In this document: piece by piece, positions 1 to 5,358 of the stretch
Layout: each line of letters starts with the position of its first letter
Numbering within the stretch: position 1 is the stretch's first letter
Origin: Victivallales bacterium
GTDB lineage: Bacteria > Verrucomicrobiota > Lentisphaeria > Oligosphaerales > Oligosphaeraceae
NCBI GenBank assembly: GCA_017615955.1
Contig: JAFZZD010000287.1
Location: forward strand, 1 to 5,358
Reading direction: 5' to 3'
Length of the DNA stretch: 5,358 nt
The notes under the pieces: model-generated
What the model saw: only the letters and a program-made list of their open reading frames with translations
Database searches by the model: none
What the model was told of the DNA's origin: nothing
Made by a program: the position numbers and the translations under genes

Positions 1-54
1 TATGGGACTTATGCGACAATTAGACAAAGTCCCATAACTCCCATAAGTCCCATT
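1..54. repeat. Palindromic array of a 9-bp repeat
   Basis: Three tandem copies of a 9-mer lie at 28-54 (AGTCCCATA, ACTCCCATA, AGTCCCATT). The same unit in the opposite orientation (TATGGGACT followed by TATG) occupies 1-13. As a result 2-13 (ATGGGACTTATG) and 42-53 (CATAAGTCCCAT) form a perfect 12-bp inverted repeat around a 28-nt spacer. The array touches the window edge, so more copies may lie outside. It sits downstream of the helicase stop codon. It could fold into a hairpin in the 3' end of that transcript, but no T-run follows the stem on the minus strand, so a classical intrinsic terminator is not supported. The function is unknown; it may be a dispersed intergenic repeat family. Confidence 0.75.
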
Positions 55-88
55 GAGAACCTCCCGCCAGGTGAGCAGAGTTTTCAGT

Positions 89-2185
89 TCACATATATTC
101 AATATTCTTCACAAAATCCGCATCAAGAAAATCCTTTTTTGATGCAGAAAAAGAATTATTGCCCATGATGCGACGCGCCTGCGTAAGAAGAAGTTCCTTG
201 CGTGCCCTGGTGAGTGCCACATAAAGCACCCTGCGTTCCTCCTCGACTTCATCATCGGAAGAAGCCCTGGAATGCGGGAAGAAGCCGCTCTGCACTCGCA
301 TCACGCAGCAGAAGTCCGCCTCGGTTCCCTTTGCGCTGTGGACAGTGATAAGCGTAACTTTCTTGTCAGCATTCTCATCCTGCTTCTGGTCATTGGGATC
401 CAGCTTGAAAGCCTCCAGGAATTCAGTAACCGTGGTGTACTTGGAGGCTATGCTTCTCAATGCATCCAGGTCCTTCTGGCGTTCGCACCATTTCTCGTAC
501 TTGTATTCAAGTATTTGCGTATCCTCGAAGAATTTCAGGACCTTGTCCAGGCATTGCGCCGGATTGTCCACTGTATCCGACATGGCACTGACGAAGTCCG
601 CCGCCGCCCGCAGAATATCGCCGTCTTTTGGGTGGTGCAGCTTGCCATAGCTGCGTTTTCTCAATATGGAGGCCACATATTCCAATGCCCTCTTGCGTTG
701 TCCAAAGCCCATGATGGGTTCGGTGATGCGATTGGATGAAACCAGACCTATTCCCGGCAGCAGCAAGAGGAACCTCTGCCAGGCAATGCCATTGCGCAAC
801 GTTGTAAGGGCCTCGAATGTAGATACAACATCCTTCACATGGGCCGCCTGAAGGAAGCCCACGCCTCCAACCATACGATATGGCACACGATGTGCATTCA
901 GTGCCATTTCCAGCATTCGTGCGCTGTTTGCGCTGCGCAGCAGCACCATGATCTCCCGGGGCGGCATTCCGCACATCAACTTCTGCCGTATGATATTGCA
1001 GACATCCTCCGCCTCCTCCTCATCGGAGTAATATGTCTTCATCCTGGGTTTCAGACCTGCCTCGCCTGACGAGGCGCGGAGCATCCTGTCATAGTTCAAT
1101 GGCGACGATGCCAGCAGCGCATTTGCCAAATCAAGTATGCCTTGTGTGGAGCGGTAGTTCTCCGTCAGCTTCAACGTGACTGCATTTGGCAGTTTCTCGC
1201 AGAAATGATGCACTGATTCAAAGTCGGCGCCACGGAAGCCATAGATGCTCTGGGCATCATCACCCACGCAGAACAGGCTGATAGGAGGATACAGGTATTT
1301 GATTATGTCCCATTGCACGGGGCTGGTGTCCTGCATTTCATCCACCAGAATATGGTCGAATGAACTTTGAACGGCGTTCCTGAAATCCGCATTGCACTCA
1401 AGAGTGTCCGCCACCACGGCCAATATGTCGTCAAAGTCCAGATACTCGTTTTTCTTCTTGTATTCCTCGTATCTCGCCACGATTTCAATGATGAACTTCA
1501 TTGTATTCTCATTTTCATATTGATTTTTCAGAAAATACTCGTCAAGAGTCCAGCGCTTGTTGTGGACAAAGGACAATATCGAGGCAATGCTCCTGGCACT
1601 GGGAAGGATGCCTTCCTGGTAGGCATATTCCTTGTATTTCTGGTCGTTCCGCAGTGCATTGAGCAGCTGCTCCTGGTCCGCCGAATCCAGGATTTTCATA
1701 TTGGGCATATTGAAGTAATTGGTGTGCCGGTGTATAAGCGAAAGGCAGAAACTGTGGAAGGTGCCCGCGAACACGCCATAGCAGCAGTCGGGTATCTCAC
1801 GCTGAAGACGCTCCTGTATCTCACGGGCCGCCCTCCTTGTGAAAGTCAGCATCGCCATGCGTTGCGGCATGACGTTCTTGTACTTGAGCAGGTAGATTGC
1901 CCTGGCCACCATGGTGCGCGTCTTTCCACAGCCCGCACCAGCCAGCACCAGCACGCTCCCAGCCTTGCCATCATAGCAGGCCGCCAGCTTCTGCTCCTCG
2001 TTCAGGCTGTCCATAAACGGTGTCTGCAAAGCAGGTGGCTTTGGTTCAGGGGCCTTCACAACAGGGGCTGAAGCATTCCTTGACGCGCCATGCCCGCACA
2101 AAGGGCAGCTGATCCCCTTCTTCAGCTGCTCAAACGGTATCGTGCTTGTCTGCCCGCATTTCGGGCATTTGTATTTGAAATCCAT
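89..2185 (-). CDS. UvrD/Rep-like SF1A DNA helicase with N-terminal zinc ribbon
   Basis: This is a 698-residue ATP-dependent helicase of the UvrD/Rep/PcrA family, expected to move 3'-5' on single-stranded DNA in repair or replication restart. All core motifs are visible: a Q-motif-like LNEEQ at 61-65, Walker A AGAGCGKT at 82-89 (Lys88), Ia TFTRRAA near 114-120, Ib GTFHSF near 141-146, Walker B VDEMQD at 281-286, motif III GDDAQSIYGFRGAD at 308-321, motif IV TENYRS at 341-346, a 2B-type LPGIG near 476-480, motif V TVHSAKG at 614-620 and motif VI YVALTRAR at 655-662. Residues 7-30 carry two CPxC pairs (Cys7/10 and Cys27/30), a probable zinc ribbon, joined by a proline-rich linker at about 41-57. 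Only about 35 residues follow motif VI, so the C-terminal Tudor-like RNA-polymerase-binding domain of UvrD/PcrA is absent. The start is secure: an in-frame TAA lies three codons upstream, and the ribbon begins at once. Its in vivo role (repair, Rep-like, or accessory) cannot be assigned. Confidence 0.95.
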   Translation of the reverse strand: MDFKYKCPKCGQTSTIPFEQLKKGISCPLCGHGASRNASAPVVKAPEPKPPALQTPFMDSLNEEQKLAACYDGKAGSVLVLAGAGCGKTRTMVARAIYLLKYKNVMPQRMAMLTFTRRAAREIQERLQREIPDCCYGVFAGTFHSFCLSLIHRHTNYFNMPNMKILDSADQEQLLNALRNDQKYKEYAYQEGILPSARSIASILSFVHNKRWTLDEYFLKNQYENENTMKFIIEIVARYEEYKKKNEYLDFDDILAVVADTLECNADFRNAVQSSFDHILVDEMQDTSPVQWDIIKYLYPPISLFCVGDDAQSIYGFRGADFESVHHFCEKLPNAVTLKLTENYRSTQGILDLANALLASSPLNYDRMLRASSGEAGLKPRMKTYYSDEEEAEDVCNIIRQKLMCGMPPREIMVLLRSANSARMLEMALNAHRVPYRMVGGVGFLQAAHVKDVVSTFEALTTLRNGIAWQRFLLLLPGIGLVSSNRITEPIMGFGQRKRALEYVASILRKRSYGKLHHPKDGDILRAAADFVSAMSDTVDNPAQCLDKVLKFFEDTQILEYKYEKWCERQKDLDALRSIASKYTTVTEFLEAFKLDPNDQKQDENADKKVTLITVHSAKGTEADFCCVMRVQSGFFPHSRASSDDEVEEERRVLYVALTRARKELLLTQARRIMGNNSFSASKKDFLDADFVKNIEYM

Positions 2186-2189
2186 ATAG

Positions 2190-2214
2190 TGTTACCTTTT
2201 TCTGTTACTTTTTC
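2190..2214. repeat. Tandem duplication in the helicase leader
   Basis: TGTTACCTTTTTC (2190-2202) is followed at once by TGTTACTTTTTC (2203-2214), a near-perfect tandem repeat differing by one C. On the minus strand this gives two copies of a GAAAAAG(G)TAACA block directly before the helicase start, the proximal copy supplying the likely ribosome binding site. The simplest reading is a slippage duplication. A regulatory role is possible but not shown. Confidence 0.65.
2195..2201 (-). promoter_or_regulatory. Probable ribosome binding site of the helicase gene
   Basis: On the minus strand AAAAAGG ends 9 nt before the ATG at 2185. It matches only part of the anti-Shine-Dalgarno consensus and is much weaker than the site in front of the tRNA methyltransferase gene, which suggests lower translation. 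An in-frame TAA between this site and the ATG rules out any start further upstream. Confidence 0.5.
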
Positions 2215-2234
2215 CCACGCTCTGTTCTCCAAGA

Positions 2235-2293
2235 GGGTAGGTAATGGGCGCCCTGCGGGCACTAGCCGCTTCGCGGCTTTCATTTACCTACCC
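2235..2293. repeat. 59-bp structured intergenic palindrome (REP/MITE-like)
   Basis: The outer arms GGGTAGGTAA (2235-2244) and TTACCTACCC (2284-2293) pair perfectly over 10 bp, and with one bulged T the stem extends by two more pairs. Inside are two small hairpins: GCCC-TGC-GGGC at 2250-2260 and AGCCGC-TTC-GCGGCT at 2264-2278. The result is a compact three-way (cloverleaf-like) fold. It lies 26 nt after the tRNA methyltransferase stop codon and ahead of the helicase gene. There is no T-run after the stem on the minus strand, so it is not a standard intrinsic terminator, though it could stabilise the upstream mRNA 3' end or attenuate read-through. No flanking target-site duplication was found. 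A REP- or MITE-like dispersed repeat is the favoured interpretation, by structure only. Confidence 0.7.
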
Positions 2294-2318
2294 ATACGAG
2301 GAACATAGCATTTCCCAA

Positions 2319-3077
2319 TCATAGGTGCCACTGTTTTTCCAGGAATGTTCTGTGCACCTGCTTATCCCCGTACTTGTCCGCAGTGTCCTGCAATTCCTCC
2401 TGGGTGTAGCCAGAGAGTATTTCCTGGACCAGAACCCTGCCCTCTGTCACATCGAAGCGCACACGCCATGTGCGGTATGCCAGCAAATCGCCGCACATCC
2501 TGTTGCGGCGCGGGTTGAGGGGTTCGTTTTCCAGACGGTCAAGAATGAATGCCTTTATGCAAGGCACGCCATTGTTCTCCAGCCAATCCAGTTGGGCAGC
2601 GGCGTTTTCCGAAAATGAGACTGCGTATTTGGCCTCGGTTTGCTCTGTCCAGCCGGCCTTGGCATCGGGAAAGGCATCGGCGTAAGGCAGGTATGGCTTT
2701 ATGTCCAGCACAGGTGTGCCCTCCAGCAAATCATGCCCTTCGACAATGATGCGCAAGCCCTCTATGCCCAGCAGTTTTACGCAGCTCATGCCGATGTGGT
2801 TTGGCCTGTACGGGGACCGGGTGGCGAAGACGCCTTGCTTGTGTTCCGTATGGCGTGGAGGCAGTACCATGGGCCTCCAGCCTTCCGCCTGGCTGAAATG
2901 GAACAACACCCAAATGCGGGAGAATCCCTCCAGTCCAAGCAGAGCCTGTTCAAGATTTCTGCCAGGAAACAGCTCGATCTCCCCGCGGTTCGCGCCTGCC
3001 AGGACGCCCTGGCGCGGCACGTCGTAGGGATATTTTTCCTTGCAATGGAATATGCCGATTGGCTCAAGTTCCAGCAT
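2319..3077 (-). CDS. trmO: tRNA (N6-threonylcarbamoyladenosine(37)-N6)-methyltransferase TrmO
   Basis: This 252-residue protein aligns by eye with E. coli TrmO (YaeB/TsaA, about 235 residues) along most of its length. The family uses S-adenosylmethionine to N6-methylate t6A37 of tRNA(Thr), giving m6t6A and tuning decoding in the cytoplasm. Diagnostic blocks are IGIF near 7-10, PRQG at 21-24, GLEGFSRIWVLFHF near 48-61, GWRP near 66-69, the signature GVFATRSPYRPNHIGMS at 82-98, and DIKPYLPYAD at 125-134, which together form the beta-barrel SAM-binding TsaA domain. The C-terminal region is less typical: the DPRPAY-like motif is replaced by EPLNPRR (about 185-191), and a charged tail of roughly 30 residues follows from 219. 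The ATG at 3077 overlaps the TGA of the antiporter by one base (TGATG) and is preceded by an ideal Shine-Dalgarno, so the start is firm and translation is probably coupled. Confidence 0.95.
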   Translation of the reverse strand: MLELEPIGIFHCKEKYPYDVPRQGVLAGANRGEIELFPGRNLEQALLGLEGFSRIWVLFHFSQAEGWRPMVLPPRHTEHKQGVFATRSPYRPNHIGMSCVKLLGIEGLRIIVEGHDLLEGTPVLDIKPYLPYADAFPDAKAGWTEQTEAKYAVSFSENAAAQLDWLENNGVPCIKAFILDRLENEPLNPRRNRMCGDLLAYRTWRVRFDVTEGRVLVQEILSGYTQEELQDTADKYGDKQVHRTFLEKQWHL

Positions 3078-5358
3078 CAGGCACCTCCTTCAAGATATGC
3101 CCTGGCCGCCGCTATCTGGGGAGAGGTGCCCAGCACATACACCCAATCGCCCTCGGAAAGCTGCACATTCGGCCCCGGATTGTCCTCCATCGCACCCTCG
3201 TTTCTTTGGATGCGCACCACTGTGGTGCCTGACACATTCCGCAGCCTGAGTTCCTTCAGCGTCTTGCCTGGCGCAAAGTCCCCTTGCTTGAGCCTGATAT
3301 TTTCAATGCGCAGTTCCAGGAAACCAGCCAATGCCTCCATGCTCCCGGCCTCTATGCGGGCGCTGGACAGCAATTCGACGGCCTTCGTGAACTGCTCCTC
3401 CGTTGCCACAAGATAGAGCCGGTCACCTGCGGCAAGGCGCGTATTCGCGTCCGGATTGGGAAGTTCGCCCTGCCCTGGCCTGTCGATTTTGACAATTGTC
3501 GCGCCAGTCCTGTGCCTCAAATGCAACTGTGCCAAAGTCAGCTTTGCTGCCCCTGAATTTTGTGGAATGGTGATGGTCCTGTACATGTTCTTACTTGCTT
3601 TGATTTCAGGTTCCTCCTCCATGGCCTCTTCTCTTTCAAGCACAAGCTGAAGTGTATTCTGCCCTTCAAGAGCCATTGCCTTGACCTTTTTCCAGAACAC
3701 CAGGCACAGCAACGCATAGCCAAGAACAATGCAAAGTATCACGGCAGGCCCCATCATCAGCATGGTGCTGAAATAGGTGAATTCCACCAGCATCACAAAG
3801 ATGGCAATCAACACCACCAGCAGACGGAACAGGTTCTCCAGGGAATGGTTCGCCGCAGGATTGGGAAGTTTCGGCAATATGGCCCGCCCAAGATACTTTC
3901 CCATATTCCTGGCATTCAGGAAAGCGCTGACAATGACAAAGAAACTGATGGCGCTTGTGAGCAGCCAGACTATGAAACGGCGGTAGCGCAGCAGCACATC
4001 AGGGAACATCTCCCAGAACGCCGTGGAATAGATCAGGCAGTGCATCGAGAAGAATACCGCAGCCATCAATGCCAGATCCACGGCAAAGAATGCGAAGTAG
4101 TTCCGAATCTGGCTCCAGGACGAATCCTTCTTCATGTTCTTGCCCGCACTGCGCATCCAGGCAGTGTAGTCCTGCATTATGCGCAGAACTTTCGCAGGAA
4201 GACGCCTTTCCAGCGCATCGCCCATGGCGACTGACGAGCGAAGCAGGAACGGGTTAAGCAAAGTGGTCAGGACAGATGTGCCCACGGCAATCTGGTACAG
4301 CCTTGGATATGGGTCCGCCCCCTTGTTCAAGGTCATTCCCAGCAGCGCAATCATATACGAGAAGTCGCCAATCTGCGCCAGGCCAATGCCAATCTTCAGA
4401 GCGTCCTTGTAGGGCTGTCCTGTAAGATATGACATCAATGCGCAATTGAACGTCTTGCACAGCAGAACCAGCAGCGTCAGCCCCAGGATGGGCATCCAGT
4501 TGGCAAGCATGTCCATTGGCCGCACCATCAGCCCAACCGTGACAAAGAACACCGCGCTGAACATGCTGCGCAAGGCGCCCGTGCTTTCGTGCACACGGCG
4601 GGAAACGCTGGACTTCGCCACCATGGCACCTACCAGAAACGCGCCAAGAGCCAGGCTGTATTCCAGTTTTTCGGCGATGAATGCAATGCCGAAGCATACG
4701 CCCAGTATTATGACCAGCAGCGTCTCCTTGTCCTTCAGGCGGCTAAGCCTGTCCAGGAATCTTGGCAGGAGGATGAAGCCAAACACAAGAACCGCGATGA
4801 GGAAAAGTGCCAGCGCCCCCAGTTTAGTAAGCAGTTCGCCGGCCTGGAACTGACCTGTCAGTGAAAGGCCAGTCAGCACCGCCATCACGCCAATGGACAG
4901 AATGTCCTCGCAAATTGTGGTGCCGAATATGTTGGAGGCGAAGTTCTCCCTGGAGCAGCCCATTTCCTCCAGGCTCTTGGCAAGCAGCGTGGTGGAGGAA
5001 TCGCAGACCATGGCTCCCAGGAACAGACTTGGCAGCAGGCCCAGCCCCAGGCAATGCACACCCACAGCATATCCAGCCGTCAGCATCATCAGCAGGTCGA
5101 ATATGGCCGTGGGAAAGATGGTGCCGCCGCTACGTTGCAATTTGCGCACGTTCAATTCCAGCCCCAAAGTGAACATCAGGAATATGACGCCGAGATTGGC
5201 AAGCACATCCACACTGTCGCTGTTGGAAATCAGGAAGTTCTTCACGCTGGGAGAAAGCCCCATCAATGCGCCTGCCGCAATATAGCCGATGACCTTGGGC
5301 CATCCCATATAGTGGAACAACGCAGCCGCAAAGCCCGCCATCAGCATAACAGCCGCCA
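3077..5358 (-). CDS. CPA2/KefB-type cation:proton antiporter with tandem TrkA-C domains (5' partial)
   Basis: This is an inner-membrane monovalent cation (K+ or Na+)/H+ exchanger. Numbered from the ATG at 5347 there are 756 residues, but the frame stays open to the window edge and the first membrane helix is incomplete, so the true start probably lies outside. Residues 1 to about 370 form the Na+/H+ exchanger domain with KefB-like blocks: VIGYIAAGALMG (19-30), LGVIFLMFTLGLELN (52-66), SSTTLLAKSLEEMG (117-130), CEDIL (146-150, Asp148 as probable transport residue), LGAFLVGAMVAKS (234-246), FFVTVGLMV (267-275) and GLAQIGDFSYM (322-332). About four further hydrophobic segments follow (roughly 415-440, 457-477, 504-525, 528-551), then an acidic linker (571-582) and two TrkA-C/RCK-C-like domains (about 587-660 and 676-754). 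No Rossmann-type TrkA-N domain is seen. Ion specificity and regulatory ligand are not determinable; kefB/kefC naming would be too specific. Confidence 0.93.
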   Translation of the reverse strand, partial: AAVMLMAGFAAALFHYMGWPKVIGYIAAGALMGLSPSVKNFLISNSDSVDVLANLGVIFLMFTLGLELNVRKLQRSGGTIFPTAIFDLLMMLTAGYAVGVHCLGLGLLPSLFLGAMVCDSSTTLLAKSLEEMGCSRENFASNIFGTTICEDILSIGVMAVLTGLSLTGQFQAGELLTKLGALALFLIAVLVFGFILLPRFLDRLSRLKDKETLLVIILGVCFGIAFIAEKLEYSLALGAFLVGAMVAKSSVSRRVHESTGALRSMFSAVFFVTVGLMVRPMDMLANWMPILGLTLLVLLCKTFNCALMSYLTGQPYKDALKIGIGLAQIGDFSYMIALLGMTLNKGADPYPRLYQIAVGTSVLTTLLNPFLLRSSVAMGDALERRLPAKVLRIMQDYTAWMRSAGKNMKKDSSWSQIRNYFAFFAVDLALMAAVFFSMHCLIYSTAFWEMFPDVLLRYRRFIVWLLTSAISFFVIVSAFLNARNMGKYLGRAILPKLPNPAANHSLENLFRLLVVLIAIFVMLVEFTYFSTMLMMGPAVILCIVLGYALLCLVFWKKVKAMALEGQNTLQLVLEREEAMEEEPEIKASKNMYRTITIPQNSGAAKLTLAQLHLRHRTGATIVKIDRPGQGELPNPDANTRLAAGDRLYLVATEEQFTKAVELLSSARIEAGSMEALAGFLELRIENIRLKQGDFAPGKTLKELRLRNVSGTTVVRIQRNEGAMEDNPGPNVQLSEGDWVYVLGTSPQIAAARAYLEGGA
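3084..3090 (-). promoter_or_regulatory. Strong Shine-Dalgarno of trmO inside the antiporter 3' end
   Basis: The minus strand reads AAGGAGG with a 6-nt spacer to the trmO ATG at 3077. It is encoded within the last codons of the antiporter (Glu-Gly-Gly-Ala-stop) and matches the consensus fully. It fixes the trmO start and, with the TGATG stop/start overlap, supports coupled translation of the two genes from one mRNA. Confidence 0.85.

Noticed and set aside
1367..2071. 234-codon open frame on the plus strand
   Set aside because: It lies wholly antisense to the helicase core, which has all SF1A motifs in the other frame. The plus-strand translation shows no recognisable domain.
2186..2234. Possible sigma70 promoter for the helicase gene (TTGGAG on the minus strand at 2227-2232)
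   Set aside because: Only a weak -35-like hexamer is present and the -10 position (AGTAAC) matches the consensus poorly. Read-through from upstream is equally likely.
2235..2293. Rho-independent terminator after trmO
   Set aside because: The stem is good, but no T-run follows on the minus strand and the multi-branch fold is unusual for a terminator, so it is described as a structured repeat.
1..2293. Helicase gene as cargo of a transposon bounded by the two palindromic elements
   Set aside because: The two elements (1-54 and 2235-2293) share no sequence, no target-site duplications are visible and no transposase is present.
2640..3416. 258-codon open frame on the plus strand across the trmO/antiporter junction
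   Set aside because: It is antisense to two well-supported genes and their overlap, has low-complexity composition typical of a shadow frame, and shows no domain.
3560..4234. 224-codon His/Gln-rich open frame on the plus strand
   Set aside because: The His/Gln richness is the reverse complement of the hydrophobic antiporter codons. No motif or convincing start context was seen.
5345..5347. ATG at 5347 as the true antiporter start
   Set aside because: The frame is open to the window edge, the codons upstream (Val, Ala, Ala) continue a hydrophobic helix, and the first membrane segment would be too short, so the start is probably outside.

Overview
The window is a compact bacterial chromosomal segment in which every supportable gene lies on the minus strand, so transcription runs from high to low coordinates. 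The order of transcription is: a monovalent cation:proton antiporter of the CPA2/KefB type (3077-5358, N-terminus cut by the window edge); a TrmO/TsaA-type tRNA methyltransferase (2319-3077); a 133-bp gap holding a structured palindromic element; and a UvrD/Rep-like superfamily 1 helicase with an N-terminal zinc ribbon (89-2185). The last 88 bases hold a palindromic array of a 9-bp repeat.

The antiporter and the tRNA methyltransferase are very probably co-transcribed and translationally coupled. Their stop and start codons overlap by one base (TGATG), and a textbook Shine-Dalgarno sequence lies inside the last antiporter codons. The helicase is in the same direction but is set apart by a 59-bp imperfect palindrome with two internal hairpins. 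It may be read through or may have its own promoter, but no convincing promoter is visible. The three products have no obvious common pathway: ion homeostasis, tRNA(Thr) anticodon-loop modification, and DNA unwinding/repair. This looks like ordinary housekeeping gene packing rather than a dedicated system.

Taxonomy: strong Shine-Dalgarno use and moderately high GC (judged by eye) argue for a bacterium outside Bacteroidota. The intergenic repeats and the antiporter architecture would fit a gut or environmental lineage of the PVC group (Verrucomicrobiota/Lentisphaerota), but this is a weak guess from memory and not something the sequence proves.

No RNA gene, CRISPR array, insertion sequence or phage gene was seen. 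The most worthwhile observations are the two structured intergenic repeats, the zinc-ribbon helicase with altered motifs, and the antiporter with tandem TrkA-C domains but no NAD-binding Rossmann domain. I do not see a clearly new multi-gene system here.
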